A DNA stretch of 64,000 bases, from positions 448,202-512,201 of the forward strand of contig NZ_VSDO01000004.1 in NCBI RefSeq assembly GCF_008084145.1, given 5' to 3'. Position numbers and translations under genes: made by a program. How positions within the stretch are numbered: the first letter of the stretch is position 1; every line of letters begins with the position of its first letter. The stretch comes from Paenibacillus faecis (GTDB lineage: Bacteria > Bacillota > Bacilli > Paenibacillales > Paenibacillaceae). Shown piece by piece: positions 33,428-42,481 of the stretch. The notes below the pieces were generated by a model, which saw only the letters and a program-made list of their open reading frames with translations, was not told the origin of the DNA and did no database searches.

Positions 33428-34234
33428 ATGGAAACAGAATCGCTATTAAAAGTGGAGGAGCTTGCGCTTAAAAAGTACAAAATCTTCAAGCAGAGCCATC
33501 TCCGTTATATTGCCAGAGCGATGCTGGCAAGCATGTTCATCGGATTCGGGGTGATCGTCGCCTTCAAAACCGGAAACTTTTTCTACCTCGAGCACTCGCC
33601 GCTGACCTATCCGATGGCGGCCGTTACGTTCGGGGCGGCCATTATTTTGATCGCCTACGGGGGAGGGGATCTTTTCACCGGGAACACCTTCTATTACACC
33701 TACGCGGCTCTTCGCAAGAAACTGAAGTGGCTGCAGGTGGTGAAGCTTTGGGTGCTTAGTTACGCGGGAAATATCCTGGGGGCGTGCACCTTTGCGCTGC
33801 TCATTTATCTTACGGGTTTGTTTGCCGATACGTCGGTCAACAGTTTCTTGTTAAACGTGGTGGAGCACAAGATGAGCACCTCGACGGTCGAACTGTTCTT
33901 CCGCGCCATTTTGTGTAACTGGCTGGTGTGTCTGGCGTTCTTTATCCCGATGTCCCTGCAGGGGGACGGTGCGAAAATGTTTGCGATGATGCTGTTCGTA
34001 TTCTGTTTCTTCATTTCGGGGTATGAACACAGCATCGCCAACATGTGTACTTTTGCCATCGCGTTGGTCCTGAATCATCCGGGAACGATCTCCTTCGAGG
34101 GGGTTTTGCACAATCTGGTTCCGGTGACCTTCGGCAATCTGATCGGCGGGGTGCTGCTGATGGGATTTATGTACTACTTTGTGAACAAGCCGTTTTTGGA
34201 AGCCCAGGAATCCTCGGAACCTGGAAAAAAGTAA
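33428..34234 (+). CDS. Formate/nitrite (FNT) family transporter
   Basis: 268 aa, six predicted membrane helices, the pentameric FNT channel family for formate, nitrite or hydrosulfide. Family signatures: GGGDLFTGNTFYY, FRAILCNWLVCLAFF, GYEHSIANMCTF. Start ATG follows AGGGAGG. A terminator follows at 34248. No formate, nitrite or sulfide enzyme lies next to it, so the ion cannot be assigned; the central His of the second half (EHSIANM) is present. Confidence 0.9.
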   Translation: METESLLKVEELALKKYKIFKQSHLRYIARAMLASMFIGFGVIVAFKTGNFFYLEHSPLTYPMAAVTFGAAIILIAYGGGDLFTGNTFYYTYAALRKKLKWLQVVKLWVLSYAGNILGACTFALLIYLTGLFADTSVNSFLLNVVEHKMSTSTVELFFRAILCNWLVCLAFFIPMSLQGDGAKMFAMMLFVFCFFISGYEHSIANMCTFAIALVLNHPGTISFEGVLHNLVPVTFGNLIGGVLLMGFMYYFVNKPFLEAQESSEPGKK

Positions 34235-34247
34235 GCGAAAATTCATG

Positions 34248-34281
34248 CCGTCCGTCAGCGAATAAGCGATGGGCGGTTTTT
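34248..34281 (+). terminator. Intrinsic terminator after the FNT gene
   Basis: CCGTCCGTC / GATGGGCGG stem with G-U pairs and five T. Confidence 0.75.
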
Positions 34282-34500
34282 CTATGCGTGTCTTTAGACT
34301 GATGAGCCGGACGTTTATAAGTTTTAGGGATTAGGTAAAATATCCTATTTGTATATCCTTGAATATGTTAAAATTAAATGAAATAGGCGGATTATCCTGA
34401 AAAAATGCTTCCAGTTCCTGTTTTTTCGGCTTGCAATCTCCGCTCCCTGTTCATTTTGTTCGGCGGCCGGCTGCAAGATCTCTAATATAAAGGGTGCATA

Positions 34501-37500
34501 ATGATGAAGCGGATTGTATGGATGCTTGTTTTTGCGGTCATAATCAGCTCTTCCCTTTCTCTTCCGGCCAAAGGTTCGGTAAGCCGACATAACGTTACCT
34601 ATTACTCCGAGTTGGACTATCCTCCGTTTAAGTTTAATCAGCACGGCTACCCGTCGGGGTTTGATTTGGAGTTGACCCGCCTGATTTTTGAAGATGAGAA
34701 GTATTCGCTGTACTATACGTTCAGCGCTTGGAATTCGGCTTACGCCAAGCTTGTGAACGGGGAAGTCGATACCGTCGGGCTTATGGCCGTAACCGAGGAG
34801 CGGGAGCGGGACATCCTTTTTTCCAATCCCGTTATGCGTACATACACGGGCATTTACGCCAAACCATCCTTGGAACGGAACGAGCCTGTGACGCCGGAAG
34901 CACTATCCAACTTCAAAGTCGGAGTCGCGGCCGGGCAATACACCGAGCGGCAATTAAAGGAAGAGGCCGGGCTGAGCGAATTCCTTACGTTTCCGACCGT
35001 GGAGGAAGGAATCAAGGCTTTGCGCGCGGGTACGATCGATCTGCTGTTTGAGAATCAGCATGTCGTCAACTATTTGATTGTCAAAGAAGGTCTGACCGAG
35101 GAAATCCGGCAGGTTGCTCACGATCTCTACCCCGTGGATATCGCTTATGGCGTCAGCAAAGGGAATCCCGAACTGGTCGACTACTTGAATCGCAGAATCG
35201 GGGAATTGCGGGGAGAGAGCGGGTATGAGGCGTTGTATCAGCGCTATTTTTTTGTGAACTCGGAATTTTATGCCGACCGAATCCGCAATAACTATATGGC
35301 CCTGGCTATCCTTGCCGTACTATTGGTCGCGATCAGTTATATCCTGCTCAAGCTGTACATCAATCGCTTGCGGAGGACGATTCGCGGAGAACGGGAATTT
35401 TCGAGGGATGTGCTCGACCATGCGAATTTGTTTGTCTGGGCGGTGCAAGGGGATAAAACGACGGTTCGCATCAATGCCTACGCCGAGCAGTTAACCGGGA
35501 TTCGGGAACAGGACGCGGTCGGCGTGAAATACGATGAACTGCCCGAGATCCGGGCAAGGTACGGAGATCTGGCGGTGTTGCTGGATGAGGCGCTATCGAT
35601 GAAATTCGTCGAGAATCGGGAGATGACCCTGATCGGCCGGAACGGGGCGTTTCCGAGGGCTTTCTTGTTTCGAACCTCGGTGATCCACGGCTTGAGCGGA
35701 GTTGAGGACGTTTTTATCGTGGCCGGGATGGATATCCAAGAGCGTAAAATCTTCGAAAACAAATTGCAGAACAGCTACGAAGAGCTGGAGGCGATCTACG
35801 AGCAATTGGCGGCGGCCCAGGAAGAGCTTCGCTACAGCTATGAGCAGCTCTTGGATAATCAGGACAGGCTCCGTCGCAATGAAGAGCGTTACCGTCTGGT
35901 TACCGAAGCCTCCAACGGAGGGATTTGGGAGATCGATTTGGTCCGCAAGCGGCATTATTATTCCCCGCGTTGGTTCGAACTGCTGGGATATACGCGCGAG
36001 GATGAAGTGACCAGCGAGATGCTGGAGAATATCGTCCACCCCGATGATATTCATACCTATGAGCTGGAAATGACGAAAGCGAAAGGGAACGAGCGGTCCT
36101 TGTTTGAGTGCGAGTATCGGCTGCGGATGAAGAACGGCGAATACCGCTGGTTTCTGGCCAGGGGGAAAATCGTTTATAATGAAGCCGGGGAACCTTACCG
36201 TTTGACGGGTTCCATCTCGGACATTCATGAACTCAAGCTGTCCCAGGAGCGCTTGCTGCATTTGGCTTATCATGACGAGCTGAGCGATTTGCCGAACCGG
36301 TTGTATCTGCTCCAGGAATTGGAGTCTTTTTTTGCCGGGCCGCGGAGGAAGGCGGCGCTCTTTTTCGTGGACACGGACAATTTCAAATACATAAACGACA
36401 CGCTGGGACATAAATTCGGGGACCGGGTGCTCCGGGAGGCAAGCTCCCGTCTGGCTTCGCTTATCGCAGCGGAAGAGGCCATGCTGTTCCGTTTGGGCGG
36501 CGATGAATTCGTTATTTTACAAAAAGACATCGACACGACGGGACGAGCCATCCTGCTGGCCGAACGCTTGCTGGAAGGGTTCAAGACCCCCTTCCACATC
36601 GACGGGAGCGATCTCTACATTTCGATCAGCATCGGCATCTCCTTTTATCCGCAGCATGGAACCACGCCCGAGGAGATCTTAAAGAACGCCGACGTCGCCA
36701 TGTATGCCGCCAAGGAGGCGGGAAAAGGGAAATATATGATCTTTGACCCAGCTTTCCTGCAGGCGTTTAACGACCGGGTGCTGCTGGAGAAACATTTGCG
36801 GCAGGGGCTGAGCAATGAGGAATTCCTGCTGTATTATCAACCTCAAGTCAGTTTGAAGACCGGCAAGGTGATCGGTTTTGAAGCGCTGATTCGCTGGAAC
36901 AGTCCGGAGCTCGGTTTCGTTTCGCCGCTGACCTTCATTAAAGTCGCCGAAGACAGCAGGCTGATCGTGTCCATCGGGGAGTGGGTCATTCTTCAGGCTT
37001 GCCGGTTCGCGAAGCGTTTGCAAAATGAGGGGCTGGGACATTATAAAATCGCCGTCAATATTTCGGTGGTTCAGCTCCAGCAGGAGGATTTTGTGGATAA
37101 AGTGATGGAGGCCTTGTCGACTACGGGGCTTGCGCCGCAGTATTTGGAGCTGGAGATCACGGAGTCCACCATTATCGAATCCTTCGACCGGCTGATTCCG
37201 AATTTGACCTACCTGCGCGCGCAGGGGATTCAAATCGCCCTGGATGATTTCGGTACCGGCTATTCCTCTTTGGGCTACTTGAAGCAGATGCCGATCACGA
37301 CGCTGAAAATCGACAAAACCTTCATCGAACAAGTTCCGGCCGAGGATGACAAGCGGTCGTTGGCCCGGGCTATCGTGCTGATCGGACGAAAAATGGGGCT
37401 TCAGGTCATCGCCGAGGGAGTGGAGACCGACCGCCAGATTCGTCACGTGAAGCGTTCCAAATGCGATGTGATTCAGGGTTATTACATAAGCAAGCCGTTG

Positions 37501-37566
37501 CCGGAGGAAGAGGCGGTGGCGTTAATACGGAGCGATCCGGCCTATGATATAGGCGATAGCGTCTGA
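34501..37566 (+). CDS. Bifunctional c-di-GMP protein: SBP_bac_3 sensor, PAS, GGDEF, EAL
   Basis: 1021 aa membrane receptor. Signal/TM at the N-terminus, an amino-acid-binding-protein-like extracellular domain (about 30-255; YPPFKFNQHGYPSGFDLELTR, TVGLMAVTEERERDILFS), TM near 265-290, an N-terminal PAS-like segment, a coiled coil (NSYEELEAIYEQLAAAQEEL), a PAS_3 domain with PAC (about 460-580), GGDEF with intact GGDEF near 666-670, and EAL (E794 in GFEALIRW, NISVVQLQ, LELEITES, DDFGTGYSS, KIDKTFIE, AEGVET). No RxxD inhibitory site directly before GGDEF. Both catalytic motifs look intact, so it may switch between synthesis and hydrolysis on ligand binding. Monocistronic. Confidence 0.9.
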   Translation: MMKRIVWMLVFAVIISSSLSLPAKGSVSRHNVTYYSELDYPPFKFNQHGYPSGFDLELTRLIFEDEKYSLYYTFSAWNSAYAKLVNGEVDTVGLMAVTEERERDILFSNPVMRTYTGIYAKPSLERNEPVTPEALSNFKVGVAAGQYTERQLKEEAGLSEFLTFPTVEEGIKALRAGTIDLLFENQHVVNYLIVKEGLTEEIRQVAHDLYPVDIAYGVSKGNPELVDYLNRRIGELRGESGYEALYQRYFFVNSEFYADRIRNNYMALAILAVLLVAISYILLKLYINRLRRTIRGEREFSRDVLDHANLFVWAVQGDKTTVRINAYAEQLTGIREQDAVGVKYDELPEIRARYGDLAVLLDEALSMKFVENREMTLIGRNGAFPRAFLFRTSVIHGLSGVEDVFIVAGMDIQERKIFENKLQNSYEELEAIYEQLAAAQEELRYSYEQLLDNQDRLRRNEERYRLVTEASNGGIWEIDLVRKRHYYSPRWFELLGYTREDEVTSEMLENIVHPDDIHTYELEMTKAKGNERSLFECEYRLRMKNGEYRWFLARGKIVYNEAGEPYRLTGSISDIHELKLSQERLLHLAYHDELSDLPNRLYLLQELESFFAGPRRKAALFFVDTDNFKYINDTLGHKFGDRVLREASSRLASLIAAEEAMLFRLGGDEFVILQKDIDTTGRAILLAERLLEGFKTPFHIDGSDLYISISIGISFYPQHGTTPEEILKNADVAMYAAKEAGKGKYMIFDPAFLQAFNDRVLLEKHLRQGLSNEEFLLYYQPQVSLKTGKVIGFEALIRWNSPELGFVSPLTFIKVAEDSRLIVSIGEWVILQACRFAKRLQNEGLGHYKIAVNISVVQLQQEDFVDKVMEALSTTGLAPQYLELEITESTIIESFDRLIPNLTYLRAQGIQIALDDFGTGYSSLGYLKQMPITTLKIDKTFIEQVPAEDDKRSLARAIVLIGRKMGLQVIAEGVETDRQIRHVKRSKCDVIQGYYISKPLPEEEAVALIRSDPAYDIGDSV

Positions 37567-37666
37567 CCTGCTTAAGCGGGCCCGCGGGCGGCCGGGTTGC
37601 GGTCCAAGGCCGCAGCCTTTATGATGACCGTAAAGGGTTTCTATCATCCGCAGGGAGGATCAGGGA

Positions 37667-38596
37667 ATGAGTTCAGAGATTGTAGTCATCGGAAGTTTAA
37701 ATATGGATATGGTGGTTCAGGTCACCCGCAGACCGGAGCGCGGGGAAACCCTCATGGGCAGCGGATTTTTTACGAGCCCCGGGGGGAAAGGGGCCAACCA
37801 GGCCTACGCCGCCGGAAAGCTGGGGGCTTCCGTGGCGATGATCGGCAGAGTAGGGAATGACGTATTTGCCGATCAACTGATCCAAAATTTGCGGCAGGCC
37901 GGCGTCGACACCTCCTGTATAGGGCGAGTGGAGGGCGAATCGACGGGCGTCGCCTTGATTAACGTCGATCAGGAAGGGGACAACAGCATCGTCGTCGCGC
38001 CGGGCGCGAATTACCGGGTCACGCCGGATTATGTCAGACAGCACGAAGCTGCCATTGCCGGAGCCAAGCTGGTTATGGTTCAATTGGAGATCCCGCAAGA
38101 ATCGATTGTGGAGGCTGTCGCCATCGCCGGGGAGCATGGCGTTCCCGTCATGCTGGATCCGGCGCCGGCCAGACCGCTTCCGGACGACTTGCTCGCGAAG
38201 GTGCGGTATATCGTTCCGAATGAAAGCGAGATCGCGATGCTCACCGGCGTGGAGGTCTCCGACGAGCCGAGTGCGAGACGGGCCAGCGCGGTGCTTCGGG
38301 ACAAAGGCATCGGAACCGTATTTTCCAAGCTGGGCGGCAAAGGGGTTGTGGTGACGGACGCGGACCAATCCTTCACGCTGCCGGGCTACAAGGTGGAAGC
38401 AGTGGATACGACGGCCGCCGGCGACGCTTTCGCCGGGGCTCTGGCTACGGCGCTGGTTGCGGGCAAGGACCTGCGGGAGGCGACGGCGTTTGCCAATGCG
38501 GTCGGGGCCTTGACCGTGACCCGGGCAGGGGCGCAATCGTCCATGCCCGACCTTGCGGAAGCCGAGGCGTTTATGAAAGTGGCCGAACATCATTAA
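37667..38596 (+). CDS. rbsK: Ribokinase
   Basis: PfkB-family kinase, 309 aa, phosphorylating ribose to ribose-5-phosphate. N-terminal GSLNMDMVVQVTRRPERGET, GGKGANQAYAAGKLGA, and the anion-hole/catalytic motif DTTAAGDAF with base D253. GGAGG upstream of the ATG. The nucleoside hydrolase starts 36 nt after its stop, so the pair would turn nucleosides into a base plus ribose-5-phosphate. Related sugar specificity cannot be excluded. Confidence 0.9.
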   Translation: MSSEIVVIGSLNMDMVVQVTRRPERGETLMGSGFFTSPGGKGANQAYAAGKLGASVAMIGRVGNDVFADQLIQNLRQAGVDTSCIGRVEGESTGVALINVDQEGDNSIVVAPGANYRVTPDYVRQHEAAIAGAKLVMVQLEIPQESIVEAVAIAGEHGVPVMLDPAPARPLPDDLLAKVRYIVPNESEIAMLTGVEVSDEPSARRASAVLRDKGIGTVFSKLGGKGVVVTDADQSFTLPGYKVEAVDTTAAGDAFAGALATALVAGKDLREATAFANAVGALTVTRAGAQSSMPDLAEAEAFMKVAEHH

Positions 38597-38632
38597 GATC
38601 ATCAGACAAACTGCATCATAGGAGGACTTGCA

Positions 38633-39550
38633 TTGAAAAAAGTAATTTTGGACGTAGATACGGGCGTGGACGACGCGATGGCCATCGCTTACGCGGCGCA
38701 TTCGCCGGAGCTGGAATTGATCGGCTTGACGACTTGCTTCGGCAATATTACCGCGCCCGAAGCGACGCGGAACACGCTGGCGGTCGTGGAGTCTCTGGGC
38801 AAAGATATCCCGGTGATCGAGGGGGCCAAAGAGACGCTCCGCCGGGGGGAGAAGAAGCAATACTCGCGGCATGTCCACGGGGAAGACGGGCTGGGGAACG
38901 CTTTGAAGGCGGAACCGGCCGGGCGGCCGCAACCGGGACACGCCGTGGATTTTATCATTGAGCAGGTGAAACGGTATCCGAATGAAGTGACGATTATTTC
39001 GGTCGGTCCGCTCACGAACTTGGCGCTGGCTCTGGAAAAGGCACCGGAACTGGTATCGTTGATTCCCGAGGTCATCGTCATGGGCGGAGCCGTGACGGTG
39101 CCGGGAAACGTAACGCCGTATGGGGAAGCCAATATTGTGGCCGATCCGGAGGCGGCTGCGGTCGTGTTTGGCTCAGGCTTGCCCCTGACTCTCGTCGGTC
39201 TCGATGTGACGATGCAGACCTTGCTGCCGCGTACGCTTCTGGACGATTGGCGCGCTTCCGGCCGGCGGGACGCGTTGTTCCTGGCGGAAATGACGGAGTT
39301 TTACATGGAGTTTTACGAATCCTGCTACCCGGGCATCGGCGGCTGCGGGCTGCATGATCCGCTGGCGGTCGGGGTAGCGATCGATCCGTCGCTGGTCAAG
39401 ATCGAACCGATGCGGGTGACGGTCGTTACCGAAGGAGAAGAGGCCGGGCGCACGGTCGGCTCTCCCGAAGGCGCCCCGAAGATCGGCGTATGTACCGGCG
39501 TGGATGCCGAGCGGTTTCTCCGGCATTTTGCGGGGAGAATAGTGGGATAA
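38633..39550 (+). CDS. Inosine/uridine-preferring nucleoside hydrolase
   Basis: 305 aa IUNH-family enzyme cleaving the N-glycosidic bond of ribonucleosides. Ca-binding DVDTGVDDAMA at the N-terminus, GPLTNLALAL, MGGAVTVPGNVTPYGEANI, and the C-terminal GLHDPLAVG His-Asp motif. TTG start with AGGAGG 8 nt upstream. Translationally close to ribokinase; end of the operon is a terminator. Confidence 0.92.
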   Translation: MKKVILDVDTGVDDAMAIAYAAHSPELELIGLTTCFGNITAPEATRNTLAVVESLGKDIPVIEGAKETLRRGEKKQYSRHVHGEDGLGNALKAEPAGRPQPGHAVDFIIEQVKRYPNEVTIISVGPLTNLALALEKAPELVSLIPEVIVMGGAVTVPGNVTPYGEANIVADPEAAAVVFGSGLPLTLVGLDVTMQTLLPRTLLDDWRASGRRDALFLAEMTEFYMEFYESCYPGIGGCGLHDPLAVGVAIDPSLVKIEPMRVTVVTEGEEAGRTVGSPEGAPKIGVCTGVDAERFLRHFAGRIVG

Positions 39551-39564
39551 AGTGTAAAAAGGGT

Positions 39565-39604
39565 AAAAAGGGTTGCCTCGTCGGAACGGGGTAACCCTTT
39601 TTTT
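39565..39604. terminator. Bidirectional terminator between nucleoside hydrolase and xylR
   Basis: Arms AAAAAGGGTT / AACCCTTTTT around a loop, with T on both ends; lies between the convergent stops at 39550 and 39623. Confidence 0.85.
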
Positions 39605-39622
39605 CATGACAAGTTCCGCGAG

Positions 39623-40804
39623 TCAGGACAGCTCCCGAACACTGACATCCGGATCGGTCAGAAAAGCCGTAATCGGCATCGATGCGGCGCCTAGCGCGGT
39701 CGAACGTATGCCGAGCTTGGCAAAATCGACATGCGTCTTTTTGCGGTGATAGGATAAGCTGCGGTTTTTGATCGTCTGCAGCATCGCCTCTTCAAATAGC
39801 TCCCCGGCCAGCGAAAGACGGTTCCCGATGACGATGAGTTCGGGATTCAGAATGTTCACCAGGTTGGCCAGTCCGACCCCAAGCTGGGAGCCGATTTCGT
39901 TCAGCAGGTCCAGCGCCTGCTTGTCCCCTCGTTTGCCGGCGTCCAGAATCTGCTCCAGCCCGGGCGTATGGTCGCGCCATATGCCGGCGGCCCGATCGAG
40001 CAGCGCCTTCTCCGAGGCGAGCGTCTCCCAGCAGCCGCGATTGCCGCAACGGCAGAGCGGACCGTCCTCCGCGACGGTCATATGGCCGACCTCGCCGGAG
40101 AAGTTGGAGGTGCCGCGATACAGCGCACCCCCGACGATAATGCCCGAGCCGATCCCGACGCCGATGCTCAAATAGATCAGATTCTGCGAGTCCCGGCCGG
40201 CGCCGTACAGTTTTTCGCCGATGGCGCCGGCATTGGCCTCGTTATCGATATGCAGATTGCCGCCGAACTCCGCCGCGAGCGCTCCGGCCAGATCGACGTT
40301 GTCCCAGCCCAGGTTGGGCGCGGAAACGACGCGGCTGGTTTCGTCGACCAGTCCGGGAACCCCGATGCCGATGCCCACGATACCGTAGGGGGAGTCGGGA
40401 AGCCTGCGGCTGAGCAGCCGGATCGTTTTGCCGATTTGGTCCACCACGTTCTCCGGCGTGAAATCCGTAAGGGGAACGCTTTTTTCCCGGATGACGCTGC
40501 CTTCCAGATCGACCAGAACGGCCAACAGATCGCTGACCCGGATATCCACCCCGATGGCAAACCCAGCTTGTTTATTGAAAAGCAGGAGCGTCGGCTTGCG
40601 CCCGCCGCTGGATTCCCCCGGCCCGATTTCGGTGACGAGGCGGCTGTCGATCAGCTCGGATACGAGCGAGGAGACGGTGGCCTTGTTGAGGCCGATCCCG
40701 GCGGAAATATCCGCGCGCGACAAGGGCTGGCGCTGACGGATCGTGTCCAGCACGATGCTCTTGTTCATTTTTTTTATCAACTGCTGGTCGCCGGTAATTT
40801 TCAT
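39623..40804 (-). CDS. xylR: ROK-family xylose repressor
   Basis: 393 aa from ATG 40804, with ACGGAGG 7 nt upstream; an earlier in-frame ATG lacks a site. N-terminal winged HTH (QPLSRADISAGIGLNKATVSSLVSELI), sugar-kinase-like ROK core (GVDIRVSDLLAVLVD, GIGIGVPGLVD, IDNEANAGAIGEKLYG) and the Cys-rich zinc motif CRCGNRGCWET with GHMTV just before it. Divergent from xylA with a XylR-type inverted repeat at 40872, so it very likely represses xylAB and itself, released by xylose. Confidence 0.92.
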   Translation of the reverse strand: MKITGDQQLIKKMNKSIVLDTIRQRQPLSRADISAGIGLNKATVSSLVSELIDSRLVTEIGPGESSGGRKPTLLLFNKQAGFAIGVDIRVSDLLAVLVDLEGSVIREKSVPLTDFTPENVVDQIGKTIRLLSRRLPDSPYGIVGIGIGVPGLVDETSRVVSAPNLGWDNVDLAGALAAEFGGNLHIDNEANAGAIGEKLYGAGRDSQNLIYLSIGVGIGSGIIVGGALYRGTSNFSGEVGHMTVAEDGPLCRCGNRGCWETLASEKALLDRAAGIWRDHTPGLEQILDAGKRGDKQALDLLNEIGSQLGVGLANLVNILNPELIVIGNRLSLAGELFEEAMLQTIKNRSLSYHRKKTHVDFAKLGIRSTALGAASMPITAFLTDPDVSVRELS

Positions 40805-40871
40805 GAAAATCCTCCGTAATATAAGGCTGATATGTGCCATCATAACACAAAAAAGAAATGCTTACTGAATA

Positions 40872-40900
40872 ACTTAGTTAGTTCGCTAGACAAACTAAGT
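40872..40900. promoter_or_regulatory. XylR operator
   Basis: Inverted repeat ACTTAGTT / AACTAAGT separated by 13 nt, in the style of the Bacillus xyl operator (AGTTAGTTT...AAACTAA). It lies 68 nt upstream of the repressor gene and about 145 nt upstream of xylA; a TAGACA / TACGAT promoter-like pair (17-bp spacer, 40887-40915) overlaps its right half. Confidence 0.8.
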
Positions 40901-40960
40901 ATAACGTGATACGATCTAGTTGAAAAGGGCATGATCCCCGGGCAGCCGGGTATTCTACCT

Positions 40961-40990
40961 TTGACCAACATGAGGAAATTATTTTATAAG
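40961..40990 (+). promoter_or_regulatory. Sigma-A-like promoter of xylA
   Basis: TTGACC at 40961-40966 and TATAAG at 40985-40990 with an 18-bp spacer, 55 nt before the xylA start. Confidence 0.6.
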
Positions 40991-40998
40991 CAAGACAT

Positions 40999-41012
40999 TG
41001 TAAGGGCTTACT
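40999..41012 (+). promoter_or_regulatory. cre-like site at the xylA start site
   Basis: TGTAAGGGCTTACT: palindromic arms TGTAAG / CTTACT with one centre change from cre; positioned at or just after the expected transcription start. Confidence 0.55.
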
Positions 41013-41044
41013 AAAATTAAATTTTATGCAGGGAGGACTCTAAG

Positions 41045-42361
41045 GTGAGTTATTTCAAGAACATCGGCAAGATCCAGTATGAAGGTGCAGGCTCCAACAA
41101 CCCTCTAGCATTCAAACACTATAACGAGAACGAAGTGGTACTCGGCAAATCGATGAAGGAGCATCTCCGTTTTGCGGTGGCCTACTGGCACACGCTGACG
41201 ATGAACGGCAGCGATCCGTTCGGCCAAGGCAATATGATCCGTCCTTGGGAAACGGTATCCGGTCTGGATCTGGCCAAAGCCCGCGTGGAAGTGAACTTCG
41301 AGTTCCTGGAGAAACTGGGCGCGCCGTACTACTGCTTCCATGACGTTGACGTGGCACCGGAAGGCGCAACGCTGCGCGAATCCAATCAAAACCTCGACGT
41401 GATCGTCGCCAAACTGAAGGAAGGCATGCAATCGACCGGCATCAAGCTGTTGTGGAACACGGCGAACATGTTCTCCAACCCGCGTTATGTCCATGGTGCG
41501 GCTACAACGTCGAACGCCGACGTATTTGCTTATGCTGCGGCACAAGTCAAGAAAGGTCTGGAAACCGCGGTTGAACTCGGCGCGGAGAACTATGTATTCT
41601 GGGGCGGCCGCGAAGGTTACGAGTCCTTGCTGAACACCGACATGGGTCTGGAGCTCGACAACCTGGCGAGATTTTTCCAAATGGCGATCGACTACGCGAA
41701 GGAAATCGGCTTCAAAGGCCAATTCCTGATCGAGCCGAAACCGAAAGAGCCGACCAAGCACCAATATGATTTTGATGCGGCGACCACGATCGCGTTCCTG
41801 CAAAAATACGGCTTGCAAGATCACTTCAAACTCAACCTGGAAGCGAACCATGCCACATTGGCGGGTCATACGTTCGAGCACGAACTGCGCGTAGCCCGCA
41901 TCAACAACATGCTCGGTTCCATCGACGCGAACCAAGGCGACATGCTGCTCGGCTGGGATACCGACGAGTTCCCGACCGATCTGTACGCGGTTACGCTTGC
42001 GATGTATGAAATCCTTGAAAACGGCGGCCTGGGTTCCGGCGGCGTAAACTTCGACGCGAAGGTAAGACGTTCTTCCTTCGAACCGGAAGATTTGTTCTAC
42101 GCTCATATCGCCGGTATGGATACGTTTGCGAAAGGTTTGAAAGTAGCGGCCAAGCTGAAAGAAGACAAATTCATCGACGGCTTGATCGAAGAGCGCTACG
42201 CCAGCTTCAAATCCGGCATCGGCGCGGACATCGTGTCCGGCAAAGCCAACTTCAAGACGTTGGAAGCCTATGCCCTGGAGCACAGCGATATCCGCAACAA
42301 GTCCAATCACCTGGAGCTGGTGAAGGCTCGCCTGAACGAATACATTTTCGGAACAAAATAA
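41045..42361 (+). CDS. xylA: Xylose isomerase
   Basis: 438 aa, converts D-xylose to D-xylulose. Long class II form. Active-site stretches: CFHDVDVAPEG, VFWGGREGYE, the metal ligand segment FLIEPKPKEPTKHQYD, NLEANHATLAGHTFEHEL and LGSIDANQGD. GTG start with GGAGG 8 nt upstream. Followed by a hairpin at 42399 and then xylB. No xylose transporter gene is in the window. Confidence 0.96.
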   Translation: MSYFKNIGKIQYEGAGSNNPLAFKHYNENEVVLGKSMKEHLRFAVAYWHTLTMNGSDPFGQGNMIRPWETVSGLDLAKARVEVNFEFLEKLGAPYYCFHDVDVAPEGATLRESNQNLDVIVAKLKEGMQSTGIKLLWNTANMFSNPRYVHGAATTSNADVFAYAAAQVKKGLETAVELGAENYVFWGGREGYESLLNTDMGLELDNLARFFQMAIDYAKEIGFKGQFLIEPKPKEPTKHQYDFDAATTIAFLQKYGLQDHFKLNLEANHATLAGHTFEHELRVARINNMLGSIDANQGDMLLGWDTDEFPTDLYAVTLAMYEILENGGLGSGGVNFDAKVRRSSFEPEDLFYAHIAGMDTFAKGLKVAAKLKEDKFIDGLIEERYASFKSGIGADIVSGKANFKTLEAYALEHSDIRNKSNHLELVKARLNEYIFGTK

Positions 42362-42398
42362 AAAACCCCCGGGTGAATGGCCCGCTGGAAACGTAGAT

Positions 42399-42431
42399 GA
42401 CAAAAAGGGACGCCTGCCGTCCCTTTTTGTC
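42399..42431 (+). terminator. Attenuating hairpin between xylA and xylB
   Basis: Perfect 14-bp stem GACAAAAAGGGACG / CGTCCCTTTTTGTC with a 5-nt loop; the T run is inside the stem, so partial read-through into xylB is likely. It would raise the xylA:xylB ratio. Confidence 0.75.
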
Positions 42432-42481
42432 GATATTAGAGGAAGAGGACCGAATAGAACGAAGGGAGAGCGGATTGCGAT

